The notes under the pieces: generated by a model
Database searches by the model: none
What the model saw: only the letters and a program-made list of their open reading frames with translations
Told to the model about the DNA's origin: nothing
Shown here: piece by piece, positions 17,429 through 27,854 of the stretch
Layout: each line of letters opens with the position of its first letter
How positions within the stretch are numbered: the stretch's first letter is position 1
Origin: Brevundimonas sp.
GTDB taxonomy: Bacteria; Pseudomonadota; Alphaproteobacteria; Caulobacterales; Caulobacteraceae
Assembly (NCBI GenBank): GCA_003248965.1
Contig: QFQU01000020.1
Span: forward strand, 1-64,000
Length of the DNA stretch: 64,000 nucleotides
Direction of reading: 5' to 3'
Program-made: the position numbers and the translations under genes

Positions 17429-17481
17429 GCAGGCGGCATTTTCTGCCCATCGCGCGCATCCGCGTCGCACGGGAGACCGCC

Positions 17482-17889
17482 ATGGGCGTCGCCGACATAC
17501 CGCTGCTGGGGCAGATCAAGGGCCGTCTGAACTGGCTGGACGCGCGCCAGCGGGTCATCGCCGAGAACGTGGCCAACGCCGACACGCCCGGCTTCGTCGG
17601 CCGCGACCTGAAGCAGCCGGCCGATTTCGCCGCCGCCCTGAGGAACGGCGGGGGGCTGCAGATGGCGCGCACCAATGCGGCCCATATCGCGCCCGCCAGG
17701 CCCTCGGTCCGGTTCGATCAGACCAAGGCGCCCGATTCGGAAACCACGCTGGACGGCAATTCGGTGGTGGTCGAAGAGCAGATGCTGAAGATGGCCGAGA
17801 GCCGCATGGCCTATGACGCCGCCATCGGCTTCTACCAGAAGTCCATGTCCATGATCCGCATGGCCGCCCGCAAGCCCGGCGCCAGCTGA
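17482..17889 (+). CDS. flgB: Flagellar basal-body rod protein FlgB
   Basis: 135 residues. The N-terminus has the rod/hook family signature QRVIAENVANADTPGFVGRDL, and the C-terminus the heptad-rich helix that packs in the rod. FlgB forms the proximal rod with FlgC, FlgF and FliE in the periplasm after export through the flagellar type III apparatus. First of three plus-strand genes with short gaps. A GGGAG ribosome site precedes the ATG. Confidence 0.95.
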   Translation: MGVADIPLLGQIKGRLNWLDARQRVIAENVANADTPGFVGRDLKQPADFAAALRNGGGLQMARTNAAHIAPARPSVRFDQTKAPDSETTLDGNSVVVEEQMLKMAESRMAYDAAIGFYQKSMSMIRMAARKPGAS

Positions 17890-17903
17890 GAAAGGCCTGA
17901 CCC

Positions 17904-18323
17904 ATGCCCGACACCGTCCCCCCGTCGAACAGCGCCATGGCCGTCGCCGCCTCCGCCCTCAAGGCGCAGCAGTCGCGGATGCGCGTCATCGCCGAGAACA
18001 TCGCCAACGCCCAGTCGACCGCCCGCACGGCGGGGGGCGAACCCTATCGCCGCCAGATCCCGGTGTTCCAGGCGCGCGAGGTGGACGGGGCGACGGGGGT
18101 GGCCCTGGCCGAGGTGCGGCCCGACCGCAGCGACTTCAAGATGGACTACGACCCGTCCCACCCGGCCGCGAACGCCCAGGGCTATGTGATGCGGCCCAAT
18201 GTCGACACCCTGGTCGAGGCCATGGACATGCGCGAGGCCCAGCGCGCCTACGAGGCCAATCTGAACGTCATCGAGACGGCGCGGTCGATGGACAGCCGCA
18301 CCCTCGACATCATCAAACGCTGA
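17904..18323 (+). CDS. flgC: Flagellar basal-body rod protein FlgC
   Basis: 139 residues. SRMRVIAENIANAQST is the N-terminal rod signature; the C-terminus (NVDTLVEAMDMREAQRAYEAN) is the classic FlgC/FlgG-type end helix. Partner of FlgB in the rod. It lies 14 bases after flgB and 11 bases before fliE, so all three belong to one operon. Confidence 0.96.
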   Translation: MPDTVPPSNSAMAVAASALKAQQSRMRVIAENIANAQSTARTAGGEPYRRQIPVFQAREVDGATGVALAEVRPDRSDFKMDYDPSHPAANAQGYVMRPNVDTLVEAMDMREAQRAYEANLNVIETARSMDSRTLDIIKR

Positions 18324-18334
18324 GGGTCTAGGCC

Positions 18335-18649
18335 ATGAATCCGATGATGGCCGCCAAGGCCTACGCCGCCGTTCAGGGCGGGGGCATGCCGACCGGGCTG
18401 TCGGGCGCGGCGCCGGCGCCCGGCGCGGGCGACGGCGGCTTCGCCGACCTGGTCAAGACCGCCATGACCGACATGGCCCAGCAGTCGCGCGCGGCCGAGA
18501 CCCAGATGACCCGTTCGGTCCAGGGCCAAGGCAATCTGATCGACGTGGTGACGGCGCTGAGTTCGGCCGAGGCGTCGCTGGAGACGGTGATCTCGGTCCG
18601 CGACCAGGTGATCTCGGCCTACAAGGAAATCATGGCGATGCCGCTGTAG
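18335..18649 (+). CDS. fliE: Flagellar hook-basal body complex protein FliE
   Basis: 104 residues, the normal FliE length. The C-terminal half contains IDVVTALSSAEASLETVISVRDQVISAYKEIM-type sequence, the conserved FliE helix that links the MS ring to the rod. Third and last gene of the flgB-flgC-fliE operon; the convergent FAD gene ends only 12 bases away, and I see no clear terminator between them. Confidence 0.93.
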   Translation: MNPMMAAKAYAAVQGGGMPTGLSGAAPAPGAGDGGFADLVKTAMTDMAQQSRAAETQMTRSVQGQGNLIDVVTALSSAEASLETVISVRDQVISAYKEIMAMPL

Positions 18650-18661
18650 GGCGGCTCCCGC

Positions 18662-20002
18662 TCAGGCCGTCATGTCGGCCGTCACGCGACGGGCCAGGTC
18701 CAGGGCTGCGCCGCGTAGATCGGGCACGGCCGTGATCTCCCACGCCGCGCCGCGCGTCAGGGGGCCGATGGCGTAGAGGCCGGGGACCGGGCGGCCCGCG
18801 ACGTCCAGCGGCCGACCCGCTTCGTCGACCGCCAGCCCCAGCCCCAGGGGATCGGGCTGGATCAGGCCCTTGGCCAGAAGATTGCGGATCAGGGGTCGGG
18901 TGCTGCGTTCCACCGCGCTGAGGGGGCCGGTGCAGTTGACGACCAGGTCGAAGCCTTCGCAGACCGCGTCCTGGCCGCCGCGCGGACGCCAGCAGACCTG
19001 AGCGCCCGTGTCCGTCAAATGGCTTTCGGTCAGGCGGCCGGCGAGGATCGTCAGGTCGCCTGTCGCCCGCAGGGCCTCGACCTGGGCGGCGATGGTCGGC
19101 GCCAGGCGATGGCGATGCACGTCCCACAGCGGGCGCAGATGGCGCAGGAAGCGGGACCGCTCGACCGGGGTCCAGCCCCGCCACAGGTCGCGGGCGACGC
19201 GTCGCAGCCGGTCGAACACGGCGCGCCAGTCCTGACGGGCCGAGGCCGCACGCACCTGGGCCAGAAGCCCAGACGGCCCGCCGGAAAAGACGTCGTCGCT
19301 GGGCGCCAGAACCTCGACCGAATGGGCGCGTGGGACCAGGCCCCGGCGCGACAGGGCGACGAACCGGCGGCCGGGCGCGCGCAAGGAAAGGACCGTGTCC
19401 ACCATGGTCAGGCCGGTCCCGATCACCAGGATGCGGCGGGCGTCGGCCATGCTGCGCGGGTTCAGCGCCCAGGGGTTCTCGACATAGAGGGCGGAGGTGC
19501 GCAGGGCCGGATCGATCCCCGGCGGCGTCGCCGGCTCCAGATTGCCCAGGGCCAGGACCACGGCGTCGGCGGCGACCGGCCCGTCCGAGGTCGAGACGAT
19601 CCAGCCCTCGGCCGTGCGGTCCAGGGCCAGGGCTTCGGCCGGCGTCAGGGTCAGTCGGCCGTCTGCCTTAGCGACGGCCCGGTCCCGGATCGCGGCCAGA
19701 TAGTCGCCGTACAGGCCGCGACCGATGAAGTCGTGCGGCGCGGGGGCCGGATCGCGGGCGGCGACCCAGTCGGCCAGGTCGTCCGGCCGGTCGGGAAAGG
19801 CGCTCATATTATCCAGGCGCACGTTCAGCAGATGACCGGGATCGCGGGTGTCATAGGCGACGCCGCGCCCGAAGACGGGGCGCCGCTCGATCAGGGTGAC
19901 ACGCAGGTCCGCCGACAGGGTCGTCAGGTGCACGGCCGTCATCAGGCCGCTGAAACCGGCGCCGATCACCGCGACGTGCGGGTGTTTCCGATCCGGCGTC
20001 AT
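18662..20002 (-). CDS. FAD/NAD(P)-binding oxidoreductase (NAD_binding_9 type)
   Basis: 446 residues from the ATG at 20002. VAVIGAGFSGLMTAVHL at the N-terminus is a dinucleotide-binding GxGxxG fold, and a second such site (ILVIGTGLTMVDTVLSL) lies near the middle, with GVAYDTRDPGHLLNVRLDNMSAF between them. This is the FAD-NAD(P)-binding family that includes HpyO-like and HcaD-like proteins of unsettled substrate. It ends close to fliE but on the opposite strand, so a flagellar role is not implied. It is separated by 60 bases from the glycosyltransferase gene upstream and may share its transcript. Confidence 0.8.
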   Translation of the reverse strand: MTPDRKHPHVAVIGAGFSGLMTAVHLTTLSADLRVTLIERRPVFGRGVAYDTRDPGHLLNVRLDNMSAFPDRPDDLADWVAARDPAPAPHDFIGRGLYGDYLAAIRDRAVAKADGRLTLTPAEALALDRTAEGWIVSTSDGPVAADAVVLALGNLEPATPPGIDPALRTSALYVENPWALNPRSMADARRILVIGTGLTMVDTVLSLRAPGRRFVALSRRGLVPRAHSVEVLAPSDDVFSGGPSGLLAQVRAASARQDWRAVFDRLRRVARDLWRGWTPVERSRFLRHLRPLWDVHRHRLAPTIAAQVEALRATGDLTILAGRLTESHLTDTGAQVCWRPRGGQDAVCEGFDLVVNCTGPLSAVERSTRPLIRNLLAKGLIQPDPLGLGLAVDEAGRPLDVAGRPVPGLYAIGPLTRGAAWEITAVPDLRGAALDLARRVTADMTA

Positions 20003-20062
20003 CCGGCCTCCGTTCCGATCAGGGCGCACAATGAAGAACCCGACGGCGGATGGCGAGAGGCG

Positions 20063-20911
20063 TCAGGCGCGTCGACGCCGTCGGGCCGCGCGGATGTCGG
20101 CGACGATCAGGGGCAGCAGGAACCAGGGCTCGACGCAGTAGCGCACGAACAGGCGCTTCGGGTCGTGGAACAGGCGATAGGCCCATTCGATGCCCGCTCG
20201 GCCCATCCAGCGAGGCGCGGCCTTCTGCGCCCCGGCCTCATAGTCGAAGGCGGCGCCGACCGACAGGACCACACAAGGCGGCAGAGCGTCGAAATGGTCG
20301 GCGATCCACAACTCCTGGCGCGGCATGCCCATGCCGACGAACAGGACGTGGGGTCTGAACGCCGCGACCTGGGCCAGGACGGCCGCGTTGTCGGCCGAAC
20401 CGGGCGCGGCGTCGAAATAGCCATGGCGGGTCTCGATCTCGGCGCCCGGATAGCGGGTCGCCAGCTTCGCCACGGCCGCCTCGCCTACGCCGGGGGCGCC
20501 GCCGATCGACAGGACGCGCCAGCCCTTGCGGTCGGCCAGGCTCCAGAAATGATCGCGCCAGTCCAGATAGGTGCAGCGGTGAAAGGCGCGGCTGTGCAGG
20601 CCCAGGATGCGCGAGAACCACAGCAGGGGGGTGGAATCGACCTCCACCATGTCGGCGCGGTCGTAGAAGGCCTGAAGTTCGGGCCGCTGCGTCAGCAGAT
20701 AGAGGCTGTGCAGATTGTGATTGGCGATCAGGCTTTTGCGTCCCTCGGCAACGGCCAGCTGGAGATGGTGCATCACCTCCTCGGGCCTGACCAGATCCAT
20801 CGCCTGACCCAGCAGACGCACGCGTTCGCGCGACCGGCGCGCCTTGCGATAGGCCTGGCGCGGGGCGGCGCGGCGGTCGCGCGCGGCGGAAGACGGGGAC
20901 GTCGACGACAT
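20063..20911 (-). CDS. WecG/TagA/CpsF family glycosyltransferase
   Basis: 282 residues. Family signatures are HNLHSLYLL near the start, ADMVEVDSTPLLW, and GMGMPRQELWIADH in the second half, which forms part of the nucleotide-sugar site. Members add N-acetylmannosamine(uronic acid) or a related sugar to a lipid-linked precursor of surface polysaccharides, peripherally at the inner membrane. The start at 20911 has basic residues (RRAPRQAYRKARRSRERVR) that would suit membrane contact. No other polysaccharide genes are adjacent, so the polymer is unknown. Confidence 0.85.
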   Translation of the reverse strand: MSSTSPSSAARDRRAAPRQAYRKARRSRERVRLLGQAMDLVRPEEVMHHLQLAVAEGRKSLIANHNLHSLYLLTQRPELQAFYDRADMVEVDSTPLLWFSRILGLHSRAFHRCTYLDWRDHFWSLADRKGWRVLSIGGAPGVGEAAVAKLATRYPGAEIETRHGYFDAAPGSADNAAVLAQVAAFRPHVLFVGMGMPRQELWIADHFDALPPCVVLSVGAAFDYEAGAQKAAPRWMGRAGIEWAYRLFHDPKRLFVRYCVEPWFLLPLIVADIRAARRRRRA

Positions 20912-21100
20912 GCGACGGGTCTAGCCGACAGCCCCTCAAGACGCGGTAAGGGAACAGGCTTAACCGGCGTTCAGACGGCCAAAGGCGCCGCTTGCGGAAG
21001 AAATCGGCGTCCAGACGAAAATCCCTGTTGACCCCGCCCGGACCCTCCCTTAGAGGTCCGCGCCTTCCCGATGGAAACGCCGCAAGGCGGGGCCGACGGG

Positions 21101-21187
<87 letters not shown>

Positions 21188-21195
21188 TCTTTCAG

Positions 21196-21225
21196 ACGGC
21201 GCCGCATCGAACGATGCGGCGCCGT
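21196..21225 (+). terminator. Terminator after tRNA-Leu
   Basis: A 14-base GC-rich stem (21196-21209 with 21212-21225, practical loop about CGAACG) followed by TTGTTGTTT nine bases after the tRNA 3' end. Confidence 0.75.
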
Positions 21226-21310
21226 TGTTGTTTCGGCCTATCGAAACCCGCACGTCGCTCGACTGCTTGAGGCCGTTTCGCGCAGCGCCCTGGCCGTGTA
21301 AGAACCCCGC

Positions 21311-21925
21311 ATGACTGTCTATCTGCATGAGGGCGATCTGCCCGACGATCTGGATCTGGGGCCCGAGGTCGCCGTCGATTCCGAGACCATGGGCCTGCGC
21401 TTCCGGCGCGATCCGCTGTGCGTGGTGCAGTTGTCGTCCGGCGACGGGAACGCCCATGTCGTGCGGATGCGCCGCCCCGGCTACGACTGTCCCAATCTGA
21501 AGCGGCTGCTGGCCGACCCCAAGGTGCTGAAGATCTTCCACTTCGGGCGTTTCGACATCGCCATGTTCCAGCTTCATCTGGGCGTCGAGACGCGGCCTGT
21601 CTATTGCACCAAGATCGCCTCCAGGCTGGCGCGCACCTATACCGACCGGCACGGCCTGAAGGACGTGGTGCGCGAGACCGTGGGGGTGGACCTGTCCAAG
21701 GCCCAGCAGTCGTCCGACTGGGGCGCGGCGGAACTGAGCCAGGCGCAGCTGGATTACGCGGCGTCGGACGTCCTTTATCTTCATGCGGCCAAGGCGCGGC
21801 TGGACCAGATGCTGGCGCGGGAAGGCCGGGCCGAACTGGCGGCCAAATGCTTCGATTTCCTGCCGACCCGGTCGGCCCTCGATCTCGCCGGTTGGGACGA
21901 GATCGACATCTTCGCCCACAGCTGA
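21311..21925 (+). CDS. rnd: Ribonuclease D-like 3'-5' exonuclease
   Basis: 204 residues, the exonuclease domain alone without the HRDC domain of longer RNase D. The DEDDy motifs are visible: VDSETMGL (ExoI), FHFGRFDIAMF (ExoII) and DYAASDVLYLH (ExoIII). It would trim the 3' ends of structured RNAs such as tRNA precursors, which suits its place after a tRNA. The short form is common in alphaproteobacteria. It is followed after 7 bases by lptC and may share its transcript. Confidence 0.9.
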   Translation: MTVYLHEGDLPDDLDLGPEVAVDSETMGLRFRRDPLCVVQLSSGDGNAHVVRMRRPGYDCPNLKRLLADPKVLKIFHFGRFDIAMFQLHLGVETRPVYCTKIASRLARTYTDRHGLKDVVRETVGVDLSKAQQSSDWGAAELSQAQLDYAASDVLYLHAAKARLDQMLAREGRAELAAKCFDFLPTRSALDLAGWDEIDIFAHS

Positions 21926-21932
21926 GGCGCGC

Positions 21933-22592
21933 TTGACCGAACCCGGCGAACAGTCCCGCATCGAGGCCGACGAGGCCCGCGTCGCCCTGGCCGGCGAACG
22001 CTGGCGCGCGCGCTCGCGCCGGGTGAAGCTGTACCGCCGCGTGCTGCCCATCGTCATCCTGGTGCTGGCGGGCGGCGCCCTTACCTGGACGGTGTTCCGC
22101 ACCGTCATGTCGGGGGTGGAGCGCAAGGCCAGCCAGAGCCAGGAGGTGCGGCTGGACAAGCCCCTGTTCCATGGCCAGGACGCGCAGGGCCGCGCCTTCA
22201 CCGTTGGGGCGCAGGGGGCGATCCGCGATCCCAGGACCGGCCAGTTCCGCCTGATGGGGCCGGCGCTGAGGCTGAACCTGGGCGGGCGCAAGGTGACGGA
22301 ACTGACCGCCGACGGCGGGACCTACAACGAGCAGGCGCGCACTGTGACCATCGGTCCGAACGTGAAGATTTCGGACGGCGGCAGCGGCTTCGTCCTGACC
22401 ACGCCCGAGGCGGTGGTCGACACCAACACAGGAATCGTCACCGGTTCAAAGGGCGTTCACGGTGTCGGCCCTATTGGAACCATCAACGCTTCGTCCTATG
22501 CGATCTATGATCAGGGACGGCGGGTGGTTTTCAACGGCTCCGGCGACACCAAGATAAGCGGGACCATCAATCCCTCGGGATCAGGCGAATGA
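21933..22592 (+). CDS. lptC: LPS export periplasmic protein LptC
   Basis: 219 residues from a TTG at 21933 preceded by TGAGGCGC. One N-terminal membrane anchor (RVLPIVILVLAGGALTWTVF) is followed by a beta-jellyroll region with the LptC pattern (VTELTADGGTYNEQARTVTIG). LptC links the LptB2FG transporter to LptA in the LPS bridge. The order lptC-lptA-lptB-rpoN is strongly conserved, which supports the call beyond the weak sequence signature. Its stop overlaps the lptA start (ATGA). Confidence 0.88.
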   Translation: MTEPGEQSRIEADEARVALAGERWRARSRRVKLYRRVLPIVILVLAGGALTWTVFRTVMSGVERKASQSQEVRLDKPLFHGQDAQGRAFTVGAQGAIRDPRTGQFRLMGPALRLNLGGRKVTELTADGGTYNEQARTVTIGPNVKISDGGSGFVLTTPEAVVDTNTGIVTGSKGVHGVGPIGTINASSYAIYDQGRRVVFNGSGDTKISGTINPSGSGE

Positions 22593-23092
22593 CGGCGATG
22601 ACATCGAAAATCCTGGCGGGGGTCGCGGCCCTGACGGTCCTGGCCCTGCCGGCCGTGGGCGACGCCCAAAGCCCGAGCCGCAGCATGGCTTCGAACCAGC
22701 CGATCGCCTTCGGCGCCGACAGCGGCGAACAGACCGCCGAGCGCATCACCCTGCGCGGTCGCGCCGAGGTGACGCAGGGTCAGAACCGCATCCGCGCCGA
22801 CGCCATCACCCTGTACCGCAAGGCCTCGGGCGACCCGGACCGGGTGGAGGCGACGGGCAAGGTCTATTTCGTGACCCCGACCCAGTCGATGCGCGGCGAC
22901 CGCGCCGTCTACGCCATCGGGACCGGAGAGGTGGTGGTCACGGGCGACGTCGTCCTGACCCAGGGGCAGAACGTGCTGACCGGCGGGCGGCTGACCTACA
23001 ATGTGAACACCGACGCCGCGACCATGGCCGGGGCGCCGCGCGGGGCGGCCGGCAACCGGATCCAGGGCGTCTTCTACCCCAGCAGCAACTGA
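22589..23092 (+). CDS. lptA: LPS transport periplasmic protein LptA (OstA-like)
   Basis: 167 residues with a signal peptide (ILAGVAALTVLALPAVGDAQ) and an OstA domain of repeated beta strands (ITLRGRAEVTQGQNRIRADAI, VTGDVVLTQGQNVLTGG). LptA polymerises across the periplasm to carry LPS. ATGA overlap with lptC and a 9-base gap to lptB. Confidence 0.92.
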   Translation: MTAMTSKILAGVAALTVLALPAVGDAQSPSRSMASNQPIAFGADSGEQTAERITLRGRAEVTQGQNRIRADAITLYRKASGDPDRVEATGKVYFVTPTQSMRGDRAVYAIGTGEVVVTGDVVLTQGQNVLTGGRLTYNVNTDAATMAGAPRGAAGNRIQGVFYPSSN

Positions 23093-23101
23093 GTTCCCGA
23101 C

Positions 23102-23893
23102 TTGGCGCGCAAGGAGCTTTCCGCACTGAACAGGGACGAACCGGCGACCCCGCCGGTCGAGGCCCCGACGCGCGCCGAAAAGGGCCTGCGGGTGCGCAAC
23201 ATCGCCCGGGCCTTCGGACCGCGCCAGGTGGTGCGCGACGTCTCCCTGACCGTCCAGCGCGGCGAGGTGGCCGGTCTGCTGGGGCCGAACGGCGCCGGCA
23301 AGACCACCTGTTTCTACATGATCACCGGCCTGATCCCGCCGGATTCGGGCAGCATCTGGCTGGACGGCGAGGACATCACCGCCCAGCCCATGTATCAGCG
23401 CGCCCGCATGGGCCTGGGCTATCTGGCGCAGGAAGCCTCCATCTTTCGCGGCATGACGGTGGAGCAGAACGTCAAGGCGGTGGTCGAGCTGAACTATCCG
23501 CCCAGCCAGATCGCGGCCGAGACCAACCGCCTGCTGGACGAACTGAACATCGAGCATCTGCGCCAGGCGCGGGCCACGGCCCTGTCGGGCGGCGAGCGGC
23601 GGCGGGTGGAGATCGCGCGCGCCCTGGCCGGGCGGCCGTCCTTCATCCTGCTGGACGAGCCGTTCGCCGGCATCGACCCCTTGGCCATCGCCGACATCCG
23701 CTCGGTGATCCGCTATCTGGCCGCGCAGGGGATCGGGGTGCTGATCACCGACCACAATGTGCGCGAGACGCTGGACATCACCGATCGGGTCTCGATCATC
23801 TCCAGCGGGTCCGTGCTGTTCGAGGGCACGGCCGAGGAGGCGGTGCACGATCCCGATGTCCGCCGGGTCTATCTGGGCGAAAACTACGTCTGA
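23102..23893 (+). CDS. lptB: LPS export ABC transporter ATPase LptB
   Basis: 263 residues from a TTG at 23102. Walker A is GPNGAGKTT, the signature is LSGGERRR, Walker B is FILLDEPFAGIDP, and the switch histidine follows in LITDHNVRETL. The Q loop region has GYLAQEASIFRGM, typical of LptB. It powers LPS extraction from the inner membrane with LptF and LptG (not in this window). The first 25 residues are a variable extension. Confidence 0.96.
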   Translation: MARKELSALNRDEPATPPVEAPTRAEKGLRVRNIARAFGPRQVVRDVSLTVQRGEVAGLLGPNGAGKTTCFYMITGLIPPDSGSIWLDGEDITAQPMYQRARMGLGYLAQEASIFRGMTVEQNVKAVVELNYPPSQIAAETNRLLDELNIEHLRQARATALSGGERRRVEIARALAGRPSFILLDEPFAGIDPLAIADIRSVIRYLAAQGIGVLITDHNVRETLDITDRVSIISSGSVLFEGTAEEAVHDPDVRRVYLGENYV

Positions 23894-24012
23894 TCCGCGT
23901 ATGGGCGGTCCTGCAGCGACCGCGCGCCCTGTTTGTCGGACGTTAACCCCTCTGGCGACATTGTGCTCCAGCAAGTTCCGGGCCAGTTGGGCGCCGGGCG
24001 GGGTTCAGGGAC

Positions 24013-25515
<1,503 letters not shown>

Positions 25516-25578
25516 CAAGCGTGACCACAAAACCGTGATCCGATTGACACCAAAGCGGGACCGGCGCGTTCTATCGGC

Positions 25579-26235
25579 ATGCAAGTCCAAGTCAGCGGCA
25601 AGCAAGTGGATGTCGGCGAAGCGTTAGGCTCGCGCATCTCCCAGGAACTCGAAGACGGGGTCGGAAAATACTTCGCCCGCGGCGGTGACGACGCCGAGGT
25701 CGTGGTGTCCAAGGACGGCCATGGCTTCAAGGTGGACTGTTGGGTCCGCCTGGCGTCGGGTCAGACCCTGGTCACGACCGGATTCGGCGGCGACGCCCAT
25801 TCGGCCTTCACCGAGGCGCTGGATCGGCTGGAAACGCGGGTGCGTCGCTACAAGCGCCGCCTGAAGGATCACCATATCGGGCCCAAGGGCCTGTCGCCCG
25901 AGAAGACCGAGAACGCCGCCCGCGAAGTCGCCCGCAGCATCGTGCTGCGGGACCCCGACAGCGTGGATGACGACGCCTTCGGCGCGGCCGGCGAAGACGA
26001 CGGCCCGCCGCCGGTGGGCATGGTCATCGCCGAGACCGAACACGAAATCCGCACCATCACGGTCGGACGGGCGGTTCTGGAGCTGGACATGACGGGCTAT
26101 CCGGTCGTGCTGTTCCGCAATGCGGCGCACGGCGGCCTTTCGGTCGTCTATCGCCGGCCCGACGGCAATGTGGGCTGGATCGACCCGGAACGGACCAAGG
26201 CTTCCAACGGCCACGCCAACGGCGCGGCGCACTGA
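25579..26235 (+). CDS. hpf: Ribosome hibernation promoting factor, long form
   Basis: 218 residues. The N-terminal beta-alpha-beta domain (MQVQVSGKQVDVGEALGSRI ... AFTEALDRLETRVRRYKRRLKDHH) is the HPF/YfiA fold that binds the 30S decoding centre. A linker follows, and residues 150-210 form the C-terminal dimerisation domain (ITVGRAVLELDMTGYPVVLF, LSVVYRRPDGNVGWIDP) that makes 100S ribosomes. Conserved position between rpoN and ptsN. Confidence 0.95.
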   Translation: MQVQVSGKQVDVGEALGSRISQELEDGVGKYFARGGDDAEVVVSKDGHGFKVDCWVRLASGQTLVTTGFGGDAHSAFTEALDRLETRVRRYKRRLKDHHIGPKGLSPEKTENAAREVARSIVLRDPDSVDDDAFGAAGEDDGPPPVGMVIAETEHEIRTITVGRAVLELDMTGYPVVLFRNAAHGGLSVVYRRPDGNVGWIDPERTKASNGHANGAAH

Positions 26236-26361
26236 GATCGACCCACCGGCGCGCCCATCGCGGCGCGCCGGGCTTTCCTCGGCCCTTGCGGCTCAGTTTG
26301 ACTTCGGCGCGGGACGCTCTAAAGGGGCGCTCGCGCGAGGTCGCGTGTGTGAGGTTGTCCC

Positions 26362-26829
26362 ATGGACATCAGTGATCTGCTCGCCGCCAACGGCGTGGTC
26401 CTGCGCGGAGGCGCGTCCTCCAAGCGCCAGGCTCTGCACGCCGTGGCCGAGGCGGCCTCTCACGTCCTGAACATCGACGACGCCCGCATTTTCGAAGCCC
26501 TGATGGAGCGCGAGGCCCTGGGCTCGACCGGCCTGGGCTCGGGCGTGGCCGTGCCGCATGCGCGTCTGCGCGACATCGAGCGGGTGACGGGCGTCTTCGT
26601 GCGGCTGGACACGCCGGTGGCGTTCGACGCCGTCGACGACCGGCCGGTCGATCTGTTGTTCGCCCTGTTCGCCCCGCCCAAGGACGGGGCCGAGCATCTG
26701 CGCGCCCTGGCGGCGGTGTCGCGCGCCCTGCGCTCTTCGGAATTGCGCGAGCAACTGCGTCAGGCCCGCACGACCGACGCCGTCCGCGCCCTGTTCGTCA
26801 AGGATCAGCCGGCCACCACCGCCGCCTGA
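26362..26829 (+). CDS. ptsN: PTS IIA-like nitrogen regulatory protein PtsN
   Basis: 155 residues with the EIIA-Ntr/fructose fold. The phosphorylated histidine is in GVAVPHARLRDIERVTG, inside the usual TGxGxGVAxPH context (GSTGLGSGVAVPHA). It takes phosphate from the nitrogen PTS chain and regulates potassium, nitrogen and stringent-response targets. End of the lpt-rpoN-hpf-ptsN block; DUF1150 converges on it 12 bases away. Confidence 0.95.
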   Translation: MDISDLLAANGVVLRGGASSKRQALHAVAEAASHVLNIDDARIFEALMEREALGSTGLGSGVAVPHARLRDIERVTGVFVRLDTPVAFDAVDDRPVDLLFALFAPPKDGAEHLRALAAVSRALRSSELREQLRQARTTDAVRALFVKDQPATTAA

Positions 26830-26841
26830 GGGCGTCGCCCT

Positions 26842-27099
26842 CTAGTGGACCGACACGGGCTCCAGCTCATGAGCCACGGCGGCGGCGAAGGCGGTGTCGC
26901 GGTCCAGCATGACGGCCAAACGCTCTCCATCCGCGCCATGCACGGCGTAGAGGGATTGGTCGGGATCCAGATCGACGGCGCCGTCCTTGAACTGAACCTG
27001 TTGGTTGAACAGGTCCGAGGCCTTCACCTCGCGCACATACACCAGATCGGGGGCGCCCAGGCCGGCGAAATCTTCCTTGGTCATCATCATCGGCGTCAT
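26842..27099 (-). CDS. DUF1150 family protein
   Basis: 85 residues from the ATG at 27099. It shows the family pattern: KEDFAGLGAPDLVYVREV at the start and LYAVHGADGERLAVMLDRDTAFAAAVAHELEPVSVH at the end, read here in parts. The function is unknown, but the gene is regularly found next to a small heat-shock protein in alphaproteobacteria, as here, which suggests a stress role. GGAGG ribosome site upstream. Confidence 0.88.
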   Translation of the reverse strand: MTPMMMTKEDFAGLGAPDLVYVREVKASDLFNQQVQFKDGAVDLDPDQSLYAVHGADGERLAVMLDRDTAFAAAVAHELEPVSVH

Positions 27100-27158
27100 A
27101 AGACCGCCTCCTTCATTTTGATAACGCCCGGATCGCCGGGCGGTTCGACGGCCGCGTC

Positions 27159-27581
27159 TCAGCCGGCCGTGATGGGTATGCGCCGTACGGTCCGCTCGGC
27201 TTCCGGCCGGATGAGATCGATGTGCAGCAGGCCGTGTTCCAGCCGCGCGCCCTGGACTTCCAGACCGTCGGCCAGGACGAAGCTGCGGACGAAGCCACGC
27301 CCCGCGATGCCGCGATGCAAAAAGGCCTGTTCGGTCCTGGCCGCCTCGTCGCGCTTGCCGGCGATGGTCAGTTGGCGGTCTTCCAGGGTGATGGTCAGCT
27401 CCTCGGGCGAAAAGCCCGCGACGGCCAGGCTGATCCGCACGCCGGTGCGGCCGATCTGTTCGACATTGTAGGGCGGATAGCTCTCGGCCGCGGCCTTGGC
27501 GGCGCGGTCGATCAGGGCGCGGGTGTGGTCGAAGCCCAAAAGGAAGGGGCTGTCGAACAGGAGGGTGCGCGGCGTCGTCAT
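27159..27581 (-). CDS. Hsp20/alpha-crystallin small heat-shock protein
   Basis: 140 residues, full length for the IbpA-like group. The crystallin domain spans about 35-130 (VRISLAVAGFSPEELTITLEDRQLTIAGKR, FLHRGIAGRGFVRSFVLADGLEV), and the C-terminal ITAG tail replaces an IxI motif (RRIPI just before it). It holds unfolded proteins in the cytoplasm during heat stress. Upstream of DUF1150 on the same strand with a 59-base gap, probably one transcript. Confidence 0.92.
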   Translation of the reverse strand: MTTPRTLLFDSPFLLGFDHTRALIDRAAKAAAESYPPYNVEQIGRTGVRISLAVAGFSPEELTITLEDRQLTIAGKRDEAARTEQAFLHRGIAGRGFVRSFVLADGLEVQGARLEHGLLHIDLIRPEAERTVRRIPITAG

Positions 27582-27705
27582 CTGGGGTCCTTGCTAGAAA
27601 GCGACCGGCGGCCGGTCCCCCGCAATCGGCAAGACCGTCCGTCACAGATGAAGATGGGGGCTGGCCGGGGCGGGATCAACTCTTGGGCGCCCGTCGTCCC
27701 CAGTC

Positions 27706-27837
27706 CCGTCATCCTCGGGCTCGACCCGAGGATCAGGCGCGCAGGCGCTCATACCGAGAAGCGGCGCAAGGCTGGGCCTCGCTTCCAGCGCAAGGCGGTC
27801 GATGGTCCGGTCCTCGGGTCGAGCCCGAGGATGACGG
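27706..27837. repeat. REP-like inverted repeat, 27-base perfect arms
   Basis: Arms 27706-27732 and 27811-27837 are perfect reverse complements, each itself containing a smaller CCTCGGG...CCCGAGG palindrome. The pair lies between hsp20 and the 3' end of amt, as intergenic REP elements do. It can act as a terminator for amt transcripts. Confidence 0.8.
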
Positions 27838-27854
27838 ACGGGGCTAAGGCGCCC

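Noticed and set aside
23942..23950. TTAACC upstream of rpoN as a CtrA site
   Set aside because: A single half-site; it lacks the AT of TTAACCAT and a partner.
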